64,000 bases of DNA, from NCBI RefSeq assembly GCF_001561955.1, contig NZ_CP014223.1, positions 558,001-622,000 of the forward strand, in the 5' to 3' direction. The notes below the pieces were generated by a model. It worked only from the letters and a program-made list of their open reading frames with translations, was not told where the DNA came from and made no database searches. This document shows, in pieces, positions 54,467 to 62,374 of this stretch (its first letter is position 1; the number at the start of each line of letters is the position of its first letter). This DNA comes from Anaerotignum propionicum DSM 1682 (GTDB lineage Bacteria; Bacillota; Clostridia; Lachnospirales; Anaerotignaceae). A program made the position numbers and the translations under genes.

Positions 54467-55171
54467 TTATTTCCCTTGGGGAGTAAAGTGTCCGCCATGA
54501 TAGCAGTAATATGACTTTACATTCATAGCCAGTAATTTCTCCATGGATGCTGTTGCCTTAACAATGTCCAGTGTAAATTGTGGGTTAGCTATAACAGGTT
54601 GGTGGTTTTCCAGTGCAAATGCATCACCGGTTATGATGATAGAATCCTTTTCCATAAATAATGAAATATGCCCTGGTGTATGCCCAGGAGTGGCAATTAC
54701 CTTGCATCCCTCACAACAATCCAAATAGTCACCATCCTGAAGTAGAACGTCTACCTGAACAGGCTCAACCCGACGAAGCATATCACAAAATGCTTTTCCG
54801 AATTCCTGCTGTTGGGGAGGAAGTATTTTCTGAAATTCCTCCGCTTGACACAGCCTTAAAGGTTTCTCTTGGGCAGTGATAAAGGGGGCCTCCACCGCGG
54901 ATGCATAAATTTTGATATGGGGATTTAGCCTTTTCAATGCAGCGGCTGCGCCCATATGGTCATGATCGTGATGGGTTAAAACTAGCCCTGTAATTAGCTT
55001 GGTCGATATTCCATATTGTTGTAGTTCCTTTTCAAGGATGGGCAGTGAGCCTATAAATCCACAATCAATCAGTATTATATTATGTCCATCCATAAGCAAG
55101 GTGGGATAAACGGTATTCTCAGTATTGGCAAATGATGCAGTTATGGGAAAGCTTAAAATTCTGTGCTCCAA
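54467..55171 (-). CDS. MBL-fold metallo-hydrolase
   Basis: This 234-residue protein has the metallo-beta-lactamase fold with the HxHxDH metal site as THHDHDHMG (67-74), TPGHTPGH (His, about 161-168), and GDAFAL (Asp). It may be a glyoxalase II-like thioesterase or a lactonase-type hydrolase; the sequence does not decide. It has no signal peptide. The start is TTG with GGAG about 9 bases upstream. It is followed upstream by a cluster of broken genes, and shows no operon partner. Confidence 0.85.
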   Translation of the reverse strand: MEHRILSFPITASFANTENTVYPTLLMDGHNIILIDCGFIGSLPILEKELQQYGISTKLITGLVLTHHDHDHMGAAAALKRLNPHIKIYASAVEAPFITAQEKPLRLCQAEEFQKILPPQQQEFGKAFCDMLRRVEPVQVDVLLQDGDYLDCCEGCKVIATPGHTPGHISLFMEKDSIIITGDAFALENHQPVIANPQFTLDIVKATASMEKLLAMNVKSYYCYHGGHFTPQGK

Positions 55172-55228
55172 ATTGTGTCACTCCATTTCCTTTGTAGTGA
55201 AAAATTTTGAAATGATGAAATTCAGTTC

Positions 55229-55408
55229 TTATTTCTTTTCAATTACGATGTATGCTTGGCCTTTGGAAAAACTTTCACCTACAGCACATGCCGAAATATG
55301 CTTTACGCTTCATCCTTCCTCCAAATACCTATTCACGGTATCCAAACCGTCATCTTCTTTTGCACCTAACGTTTTTTCAGTACTTCTAACCCATATAACT
55401 TTTTCCAT
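55229..55408 (-). pseudogene. small gene interrupted by an in-frame TGA
   Basis: A strong GAGGAGGG site precedes an ATG at 55408. The frame runs MEKVIWVRSTEKTLGAKEDD...NRYLEEG, then TGA at codon 33, then SVKHISACAVGESFSKGQ...IVIEKK to a stop at 55229, 60 codons in all. The general plan (N-terminal strand, 'YL..GW.V..ISAC' core and C-terminal 'YVVIEK') recalls a small clostridial protein family with Trp where the TGA stands (TGG to TGA), but the family was not confirmed. The likely reading is a nonsense mutation. Confidence 0.5.
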
Positions 55409-55825
55409 TCTGAGCCCTCCTCGATAAGTCTTTTTAATAAGTTATTTTTTCAAATGTATTCGTCGTGGAAAAATCATACAGCATTTTTTACATACTTAAA
55501 TTTTCATACCAGATAAGTAATATATAGAAACCAATGGCAGGAGATGAATTTTTAATCCGTTGCGGGCACTGACTAACTGTGTTGTTCTGGAAATGGTGTG
55601 CACCATGAATGCTTTTCCACTTCCGTCCTCGTTTTCTGTAATGGAAAAACCTCATAGGTGCCTGCAAAAATCCATTACCTCAACCTCATTAAAGAGGAAT
55701 ATCCTACTTTTGTGCGTGGCATATGATTCACCTCATTATTTTTTTACCACAAGCAAACTGTTTCCACGTGCCTTTTTGCTGTAATTCTGATGCCGCCCAG
55801 CCTGTACCCCTTGGCATCCTGTTCT
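55409..55825. other. spacer with gene remnants
   Basis: Between the TGA-broken small gene and the broken CPBP gene lies a remnant (listed separately); otherwise no features are seen. Confidence 0.4.
55496..55722 (-). pseudogene. remnant of a small gene with frameshift and in-frame TGA
   Basis: GAGGTGA lies 6 bases before an ATG at 55722 (MPRTKVGYSS...), but the frame stops after 15 codons. In another frame a peptide starting at 55675 (MDFCRHL, TGA, GFSITENEDGSGKAFMVHTISRTTQLVSARNG...) continues to a stop at 55496. This looks like a small coding gene with one frameshift and one stop. The family is not recognised. Confidence 0.35.
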
Positions 55826-56576
55826 CTAAATTGCATCTATAAGTGCATGTAGTAAAATACATGGTGTTAGTGATTTTGTTTTGATATATATTTTTCCAAA
55901 TATATATCCTATAAAAATTTGAATGCTAGTAGATAGAAGGATGACTATAGATAATTCTTTATAACCAATAATATGAACTATACCAAAAATAAAAGATTGA
56001 ATTATGTTTGCGCTATCTTCTCTTTTATTAAATGCAAGCAACCCATTTATGAATAAGCCCCTAAAAAGTACTTCCTCTATTATACTTGGATAAAATAATT
56101 TCTGTATGAAATTTTTGATATAAAAACTAATTGTTTTACTCTCCGTTTGCAAATCCAGAATTGTTGCCGACTCAATCAAAATAAAATAGCAATACAACTA
56201 TAAAAAAACTTTTAGGAGTAATATCCCAGTTAAAATCGTTCAGCCTAGCCTGAAATAAATAACCTAAAAAAATAGTCATTGTCAATGGCATCTGAAATAA
56301 CAGCCTTAATTGATTAAGCGTATAATGATCTGTATTTACGGAATTAAAGAAAAACTGAATAATTATATATACAAAAAAAACCAAAGCAAATGCATATAAA
56401 ATTTTTTTCCCCTTCTTTAATTTGACTTTGTAATTTGTTATTTGATTCTCAAAAACAATTAATATCATTAAAGAGAATAGAAATGATAATACATACTTTG
56501 TACGAACCAAAAAAATGAAAATCAAGCATACACTAAGGAAAGCTAATTCCATGAATGACAAACATTTGATTTTCAT
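55826..56576 (-). pseudogene. CPBP-family intramembrane protease, frameshifted
   Basis: The gene is split. The N-terminal frame (start ATG at 56576, GAGGTGA 7 bases upstream; MKIKCLSFMELAFLSVCLIF, several hydrophobic segments) ends at about 56172 in ...PKSFFIVVLLFYFD. The C-terminal frame begins about 56197 and holds the CPBP/CAAX protease motifs: EEVLFRG (catalytic Glu pair and Arg), FIFGIVHI (His) and LLHALID. Removing one T from the TTTT run near 56180 joins them into about 249 residues, the usual size. Family members cleave within membranes or modify peptides. Low GC and the nearby broken genes suggest decay; a sequence error is possible. Confidence 0.6.
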
Positions 56577-56628
56577 CTTGATACTCACCTCAATTTCTCT
56601 AAATAATTATTTATCTTATTCAGTCCCT

Positions 56629-57990
56629 TTACTTCTTTACAAGCAGTGCGACCGTCTCCACATGTACTGTTCTTGGGAACATATCCATCAGCTTCACCCG
56701 TTTTACTTTATAGCCTGCTTGCTGGAAAACTACCAAGTCTCTGGCCAAAGAGGTAGGCTTACAGGAAACATAAACGATTTCAGGGGCGTCAAAATCAATA
56801 ATTTTACCAATTGCCTTTGGATGGATACCATCACGGGGAGGGTCCACAATAATTAAATCAGGCTTCTCCGTTAATTCATCCACTTTCTGTAAAACATCAC
56901 CAGCGATAAATTCACAGTTTGACAAGTTGTTTCTTGCTGCATTCTCATTGGCGGCGACAACTGCCTCCTCGATTAATTCAATCCCTACCACCTTTTTGGA
57001 GCCTGCTTCTGCCATAATCTGCCCGATGGTACCGGTACCACAGTATAAATCGAACACCATTTTATCGGAAACATCCCCTGCAAATTCTTTAACTATGGAA
57101 TATAATTTTTCTGCGCCCTTTGTGTTGGTTTGAAAAAAGGAATAAACGGAAACCTTAAATTCTAAATCAAATAGTTTTTCTATAAAATAATCTCTGCCGT
57201 AAAGTACGGTCATTTCATCACTCCGCACAACATCAGCAACACTGTCGTTCACAGAATGCAGGATGCCACATAGAGATCCATCCAGAGGTAATATCAAAAG
57301 CTTTTCTTTAAACTCCTCTGTTGAGAAGGGTACTTCGTTGCTTGTAACGAGGTTGACCAAAATCTCCCCTGTGGCTGTTCCTTTTCTGACCACTAAATGA
57401 CGCAGAGAGCCTTCATGACGCAATTTATGATAAAAAGGAACATTTTTTTCTTGAAAGAAAGACAAAGTGGCTTGAATGATTTTTAAATAATCTTCATCGA
57501 TAATATTGCAATCTTTTAAGGACACTACCTCATAATGACTCATGCGCTTGCGCATACCTAAGGCCAAATCCCCACCTTTTTCTTCATCCCCAAAGGAGAA
57601 TTCGCATTTATTGCGATAGCCTTTTTCCGATGGGGCAGGAACAATGCCTTCCCAGCTTTCTATTTGAATGTTTTCTTGTGCTAAGAGGCGTTTTACTTGG
57701 CGCTCCTTCAATTTTAATTCTTCTTCATGTTGCAAGGTTTGGTAGGTGCATCCGCCGCAAAGGGTAAAATGGGAACAGACGCCGTCCTGTCTTTCCAGAG
57801 GGGAGCGCTGTAAAACCTCTTCCTGTCTTGCTTCTATGCCACTGCTCCTTTTTTTGATAACCTGGGCTTGAATGGTTTGTCCCGGGATGCCGTTTTTTAC
57901 GACAACCTTCTCCCCATCCACAAAACCAAAGGCTTTATTGGGGAAGGAAACATCCTCAATTTGGATGGTAATGATGTCTTTTTTCTTCAT
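56629..57990 (-). CDS. rlmD: 23S rRNA (uracil-C5)-methyltransferase RlmD / TrmA family
   Basis: This 453-residue protein is of the TrmA/RumA type that methylates uracil C5 in RNA with S-adenosylmethionine. It starts with a TRAM domain (about 5-60), then four Cys for a 4Fe-4S cluster (CSHFTLCGGC and the later KDC), SAM motif FDLYCGTGTIGQIMAEAG, IIVDPPRDGIH and the catalytic Cys in VYVSCKPTSLARDL. Target (U1939 or U747 of 23S rRNA, or tRNA) cannot be told from sequence. It faces the S1-domain gene divergently. AGGAG lies before the ATG. Confidence 0.9.
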   Translation of the reverse strand: MKKKDIITIQIEDVSFPNKAFGFVDGEKVVVKNGIPGQTIQAQVIKKRSSGIEARQEEVLQRSPLERQDGVCSHFTLCGGCTYQTLQHEEELKLKERQVKRLLAQENIQIESWEGIVPAPSEKGYRNKCEFSFGDEEKGGDLALGMRKRMSHYEVVSLKDCNIIDEDYLKIIQATLSFFQEKNVPFYHKLRHEGSLRHLVVRKGTATGEILVNLVTSNEVPFSTEEFKEKLLILPLDGSLCGILHSVNDSVADVVRSDEMTVLYGRDYFIEKLFDLEFKVSVYSFFQTNTKGAEKLYSIVKEFAGDVSDKMVFDLYCGTGTIGQIMAEAGSKKVVGIELIEEAVVAANENAARNNLSNCEFIAGDVLQKVDELTEKPDLIIVDPPRDGIHPKAIGKIIDFDAPEIVYVSCKPTSLARDLVVFQQAGYKVKRVKLMDMFPRTVHVETVALLVKK

Positions 57991-58021
57991 AAATTCTCCT
58001 CCGAAAGTGGTTAGATTTTGT

Positions 58022-58050
58022 TTGTATTCAAGTTTAATCTATGGTATACT
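58022..58050 (+). promoter_or_regulatory. promoter for the S1-domain protein gene
   Basis: TTGTAT and TATACT are separated by 17 bases, 42 bases before the start codon. Confidence 0.65.
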
Positions 58051-58092
58051 GTTCCAGTAATCTTAAAATTCTGAACGGGAGTGTATATTGGA

Positions 58093-58539
58093 ATGTCTGA
58101 AAAATTAGAAGTAGGCAGTATCGTTGAAGGAAAGATTGTACGCATTAAACCTTTTGGCGCAATTGTTTCTTTAGGCTCTGTGCAAGGGTTAGTGCATATC
58201 TCTCAGGTTGCCAACAGCTTCGTACAAGATATCAACGACCATATTAAAATCGGGGATATTGTTAAGGTTAAGGTATTATCCATTGATGAAGAATCCCATA
58301 AAATTGCTTTATCCATTCGGGATGCATTGCCAAAGGAAGAACGTCAACCTAGAAATGAGAAGCCTTTCCGTAAGCCAAATCAGACACAAAAGCCCGCAAG
58401 CCCTGCTGAGGAATATTTCCGTCCTCAATCCGCAGCCAATCCTTCTTCCGATTTTGAAGAAAAAATGAAGGAATGGGCAAAGCAGTCTAACGAGCGTCAC
58501 ACCAGCTTGAATAAAAGAGCAAATAAGCGCTCTTTTTAA
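58093..58539 (+). CDS. S1 RNA-binding domain protein
   Basis: This 148-residue protein has an S1 domain at the N-terminus (about 1-75): VGSIVEGKIVRIKPFGAIVSLGSVQGLVHISQVANSFV. The rest is a basic, Pro/Gln-rich, probably disordered tail. Similar short S1 proteins (YugI/CvfD-like general stress proteins) bind RNA or ribosomes. The ATG at 58093 is chosen; GGGAG lies 11 bases before, and the GTG at 58081 overlaps the site. Confidence 0.85.
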   Translation: MSEKLEVGSIVEGKIVRIKPFGAIVSLGSVQGLVHISQVANSFVQDINDHIKIGDIVKVKVLSIDEESHKIALSIRDALPKEERQPRNEKPFRKPNQTQKPASPAEEYFRPQSAANPSSDFEEKMKEWAKQSNERHTSLNKRANKRSF

Positions 58540-58610
58540 AATAGTGCTTAAACATCTTACCATGAAACTGTTTTAGATGCAATAAATGACGGCGCAGTGG
58601 GAGGGATATT

Positions 58611-58907
58611 ATGTCTTTGTTTTTTGTTGTGGGAATATACTTTTACGCGCGAGGTGTATTTGCATTGTTTGGTCAGACTATTTTCTATACCAAACGAACA
58701 CTAGAGCTGATTGAGCCGGAAAATTTACCTGCTTACTTGAAAGAGTCAGGCGTTTGGCATATGGTGGCAGGAACAATTTTTGTTGGAAAGGCTTTACTTG
58801 ATATCATGTTTCCCTTAAACAAGGTGTTTCTGGCTATGTTTCTTGTGTTATTGGCTGTTTGTGTTTATTTTCTTTCCCGTTGTAATGAACGGTATATTAA
58901 AAAGTAA
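58611..58907 (+). CDS. small integral membrane protein
   Basis: This 98-residue protein has three likely membrane segments (about 2-22, 46-65 and 71-92). It is not assigned to a family; the size and segments resemble DUF3784-like small membrane proteins of Clostridia, but this is only an impression. GGGAGGG lies before the ATG. A terminator follows. The gene is probably co-transcribed from the S1 gene promoter (71-base gap). Confidence 0.6.
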   Translation: MSLFFVVGIYFYARGVFALFGQTIFYTKRTLELIEPENLPAYLKESGVWHMVAGTIFVGKALLDIMFPLNKVFLAMFLVLLAVCVYFLSRCNERYIKK

Positions 58908-58913
58908 TGGTTT

Positions 58914-58942
58914 AGCCTTTTTGCAGATGCAAAGAGGCTTTT
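58914..58942 (+). terminator. terminator after the small membrane protein gene
   Basis: AGCCTTTTTGCA and TGCAAAGAGGCT pair with one mismatch over 12 bp, followed by TTTT. Confidence 0.8.
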
Positions 58943-59208
58943 CTTATGTTTGCTTTATGTTGGTTTCCCGGGAAATAACAAAAAAATGAAACGAAACACT
59001 TAAGTTTTTTAGGAAAGCTTGGTTTATATAATAAATATAAAAACAAATAAGGTTTGTAACTGATAGATGACGATTTTTCGTAAGTTGTCTTGCATTTTCT
59101 CTTGATAAAAGTTACAATCTAACTAGTATTTTTCCATCAAAAAAATATTTTTTTGTAGGTTATTTTTATGACCCATAATTTCAAACCAAAAGCTCAATGG
59201 AAAAAGAG
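58943..59208 (+). other. spacer before the metNIQ promoter
   Basis: About 265 AT-rich bases without a gene or clear signal. Confidence 0.4.
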
Positions 59209-59237
59209 TTGACAAGAAAAAGTTGTTGTATTATGAT
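59209..59237 (+). promoter_or_regulatory. promoter of metNIQ
   Basis: TTGACA and TATGAT are separated by exactly 17 bases, directly before the T-box leader. Confidence 0.8.
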
Positions 59238-59244
59238 AAATCCA

Positions 59245-59540
59245 ATTAAGAAAACAAAGGCATAGAAAAGAAGAGTAGTGAGCGGATGCTTTTACAGAGA
59301 GTCCTCGTTTGGTGGAAGAGGATAAAGATAGGCTGATGAAGATGGTCTTGGAGCTGCATGGTCGAATTTTTTTAGATCATGACGGGTGCACCCGTTATAG
59401 TGCCGGGGTATTATCCGATTTATTTGGACGTACTCGTTGAGGTTTGTTTTGTGAAAAACAAATAAAATTAGGTGGTAACGCGAAGCTATGCTCTCGCCCT
59501 AATGATTTATATCATTTTGGGTGGGAGCTTTTTATTTTGG
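59245..59540 (+). promoter_or_regulatory. T-box leader of metNIQ
   Basis: The leader has the T-box hallmark AGGTGGTAACGCG (59470-59482; consensus AGGGTGGNACCGCG) in the antiterminator region. Upstream lies a stem I with AGAGAG and GTTTGGTGG loops (59297-59318). ATG triplets at 59336, 59342 and 59358 are in the specifier region, which fits a methionine tRNA. The terminator (GCTCTCGCCC, loop, GGGTGGGAGC, TTTTT) is at 59490-59530. Uncharged tRNA-Met would then induce the methionine importer. Confidence 0.85.
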
Positions 59541-59566
59541 GGCGTAATTGTAAGGGGGAGAAGGAT

Positions 59567-60598
59567 ATGATTCAACTGGAAAAGGTAAGCAAAACCTTTC
59601 GTCAAGGCAGGGATGAAATTCAGGCAGTAAAGGAAGTGAATTTGGATATTAAAAAGGGCGAAATTTTTGGAATTATTGGCTTTTCGGGGGCAGGAAAATC
59701 CACATTGGTTCGCTGTATTAACCTCTTGGAGCGGCCCACAGGAGGAAAGGTGATTATTGACGGTGTTGACTTAATGAGTATGCCTGAGGTGCGATTGAGA
59801 GAGGAACGGCGAAAAATCGGAATGATATTTCAACATTTTAATCTACTGCGCTCCCGCACCGTTTATCAAAATATTGCTTTCCCTTTACGCAAGAGTAAGC
59901 TGTCAAAGGAAGAAAAGCATCAAAAGATACTCTCCTTACTAGAATTAGTGGGTTTGACGGATAAAAAGGATGTTTATCCCTCTCAGCTTTCCGGAGGCCA
60001 GAAGCAAAGGGTGGCCATCGCTAGGGCATTAGCCAATGACCCAAAGGTGCTCCTTTGTGACGAGGCAACCAGTGCCCTAGATCCCCAGACCACAAAATCT
60101 ATTTTGAATCTGTTAAAAAAGGTGAACCAAGAGCTGGGCATTACTATCGTCTTGATTACCCATGAAATGGCAGTGGTAAAGGATATTTGTGATAGAGTTG
60201 CCATTATGGAGCTAGGTCGTGTGGTGGAGGAGGGAGAAACGGTGGAGGTGTTCTCCCATCCCAAGGAAAAACTGACTAGAGATTTTATGGATACCGCTAG
60301 TAACATTAATAAAATCTATGAGCTGTTGGATGAAAAGCATGCATTAACTCAGTTGAAGAAAGGCGAAAAGCTGATACTCCTTACCTATTCAGGGGGAAAT
60401 GCAGGGGAGTCGGTTATTTCCCATTTGGCGGAGGTATACCATGTGCAGGCTAATATTATTTTTGGGAACGTTGATATATTGAAGAATAAGCCTTTGGGAA
60501 AATTGGTTGTTATATTAAGCGGAGAGGCAGAGAATATGGAACAGGCAATTGGCTATATTCAAAGCAGAAATGTTCAAATGGAGGTGATTCGAGGATGA
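59567..60598 (+). CDS. metN: methionine ABC transporter ATP-binding protein
   Basis: This 343-residue ATPase powers methionine uptake. Walker A GFSGAGKST, signature LSGGQKQR and Walker B VLLCDEATSALDP are present. The C-terminal part (about 265-343, LTYSGGNAGESVISHLAEVYHVQANIIFGNVDI) is the NIL domain, which binds methionine and inhibits transport when the pool is full. The ATG at 59567 has GGGGGAGAAGG upstream; a longer frame begins in the T-box. It overlaps metI by four bases. Confidence 0.93.
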   Translation: MIQLEKVSKTFRQGRDEIQAVKEVNLDIKKGEIFGIIGFSGAGKSTLVRCINLLERPTGGKVIIDGVDLMSMPEVRLREERRKIGMIFQHFNLLRSRTVYQNIAFPLRKSKLSKEEKHQKILSLLELVGLTDKKDVYPSQLSGGQKQRVAIARALANDPKVLLCDEATSALDPQTTKSILNLLKKVNQELGITIVLITHEMAVVKDICDRVAIMELGRVVEEGETVEVFSHPKEKLTRDFMDTASNINKIYELLDEKHALTQLKKGEKLILLTYSGGNAGESVISHLAEVYHVQANIIFGNVDILKNKPLGKLVVILSGEAENMEQAIGYIQSRNVQMEVIRG

Positions 60599-61272
60599 GT
60601 CTTTTATATGATATTGCACCAAATTTGCAATCTTTGCAGGGGGAATTATTGAAATGTATGAAACAGACCTTTCAAATGCTTTTTATTTCGGGAAGCATTG
60701 CCTTTCTCTTAGGTTTGATTTTAGGAGTGTTGCTCATTGTTACAAAAAAAGGTGGCTTGTTGCAAGCGCCGGTTTTATACAAATTTTTAGATAAAGCAAT
60801 TGATGTCATTCGCTCTATTCCCTTTATCATTTTAATGGTGCTGTTAATCCCCTTAAGTCGTGCCATTGTTGGAACGGGTTCCGGTCTTGCGGGCTCCTAT
60901 GTTGCACTCATTGGAGGAACAGTTCCGTTTTTTGCAAGGCAGATCGAAACTGTTTTAGCGGATGTGGATCATGGGATAATTGAGGCCAGTGAAGCCATGG
61001 GTTTTAGTCCTTTGGAAATCATTTTCAGCGTTTACTTAAAAGAAAGCATCCCGGGCATCACCCGTGTAACCATGATTACTTTTGTCAGCTTAATTGGTAT
61101 CACTGCCATTGCGGGGAGCATTGGTGCCGGTGGATTGGGAGATTTTGCCATTCGGTATGGACACCAAATGGGCTACCGAGATATGATTTGGATAACAGTA
61201 GCTATTATTTTATTTATTATTTCCGTATTTCAAGGTGTTGGAAATTTTATTATTCGAAGAACAACCCACTAA
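60595..61272 (+). CDS. metI: methionine ABC transporter permease
   Basis: This 225-residue permease has five membrane segments and a typical binding-protein-dependent transport loop (EASEAMGFSPLEIIFSVYLKESIPGI). It forms the channel for methionine with MetN. The ATG overlaps the metN stop (ATGA). A 71-base spacer separates it from metQ. Confidence 0.93.
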   Translation: MSLLYDIAPNLQSLQGELLKCMKQTFQMLFISGSIAFLLGLILGVLLIVTKKGGLLQAPVLYKFLDKAIDVIRSIPFIILMVLLIPLSRAIVGTGSGLAGSYVALIGGTVPFFARQIETVLADVDHGIIEASEAMGFSPLEIIFSVYLKESIPGITRVTMITFVSLIGITAIAGSIGAGGLGDFAIRYGHQMGYRDMIWITVAIILFIISVFQGVGNFIIRRTTH

Positions 61273-61343
61273 CCATAGGCTCTTGAATGGAAACATTTTA
61301 AGCATATAAAAAAAGAAGGATAAAGATAGAAAAGGAGAGATGT

Positions 61344-62219
61344 ATGATGAAAAACAATTTTAAAAAATTATTTGCGACTGCATTGGCAACAACGTTGGTT
61401 TTAGGATTGGTAGGCTGTGGCACTACACCAAGTAAGGATGAACCCGCAAAAGCAGAGGGCGATAAGGCCGAGGTAACAGTGGTAAAGGTTGGTGTGGTAG
61501 GAGAATACAATGCCCAATGGGATACCATTAATGAATTGCTGAAAGATGACAATATTCAGGTGGAGCTCGTAAAATTTTCTGATTATGCGGCACCAAACCG
61601 TGCCTTAAACGACGGGGAAATTGACTTAGATGCCTTCCAGCATAAGGCTTTTCTAGCCAATGATATCGAGAAAAAAGGTTATGATATTGTAGCCATTGGT
61701 GATACCATTATTGCACCTTTATCAATCTATAATAATAAGGATAAGGTTTCCTCCATTGATGAAATAAAGGACGGTGATACCATTGCCATCCCCAGTGATT
61801 TGACAAACGGCGGTCGTGCACTGAAATTGCTGGAAGCAGCAGGCTTAATTGAATGTGATCCTGCAAAGGGCTATGTTCCCACAAAGCAGGATATTACAAA
61901 GTACAACAAAAACATAGAAATCCTAGAAGCTGAATCTGCAACACTGGCAAATATCTTGCCCGACTGTGCAGCGGCAATCATCAACGGTGGAAATGCATTT
62001 ACAGCAGGCTTAGACCCCAATAAAGATACAATCTTTACAGAGAATGTTGATCCTGCGGTAAACGAAGCTGTGCCACAGTTGATTAATGTCATTGTTAGCC
62101 GCACAGCAGATAAAGATAATGAAGTTTACAATAAAATTGTTGACGCTTACCATACCGAAGAGGTAAAAACAACGGTAAATGACCAGTATAAAGGTGCATT
62201 TATTTGCACTTGGGAATAA
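61344..62219 (+). CDS. metQ: methionine-binding lipoprotein
   Basis: This 291-residue lipoprotein catches methionine outside the cell. The signal peptide ends in a lipobox LVGC with the lipid-bearing Cys at residue 25. The mature NlpA/MetQ domain contains VVKVGVVGEYNAQWDTINELLKD and EIDLDAFQHKAFLANDIEKKG, and ends normally. AAAGGAGAG precedes the double ATG. The operon metNIQ is complete and T-box-controlled. Confidence 0.93.
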   Translation: MMKNNFKKLFATALATTLVLGLVGCGTTPSKDEPAKAEGDKAEVTVVKVGVVGEYNAQWDTINELLKDDNIQVELVKFSDYAAPNRALNDGEIDLDAFQHKAFLANDIEKKGYDIVAIGDTIIAPLSIYNNKDKVSSIDEIKDGDTIAIPSDLTNGGRALKLLEAAGLIECDPAKGYVPTKQDITKYNKNIEILEAESATLANILPDCAAAIINGGNAFTAGLDPNKDTIFTENVDPAVNEAVPQLINVIVSRTADKDNEVYNKIVDAYHTEEVKTTVNDQYKGAFICTWE

Positions 62220-62287
62220 GAATTAGACTTAACGAAACAATATTAAGATAACAGCGATTCTCGGGAGGGGATTCCCCATCCAATCAA

Positions 62288-62331
62288 AAACAGATGGGTT
62301 TATTGGTTACATTACGATGCCCCATCTGTTT
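62288..62331 (+). other. inverted repeat after metQ
   Basis: AAACAGATGGG pairs perfectly with CCCATCTGTTT over 11 bp across a 22-base loop. No T-run follows; a short GGGGATTCCCC hairpin lies upstream at about 62265-62277. Together they may end or attenuate metNIQ read-through into the M20 gene. Confidence 0.5.
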
Positions 62332-62374
62332 GCATTATGGGAAAATCATTGCATTTAGAAAAGGCGGTAAAAAT

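Noticed and set aside
55229-55722. Reassigned TGA codons (TGA as Trp) in this organism
   Set aside because: All essential genes in the window read normally with TGA only as stop; the two TGA cases are in decaying small genes.
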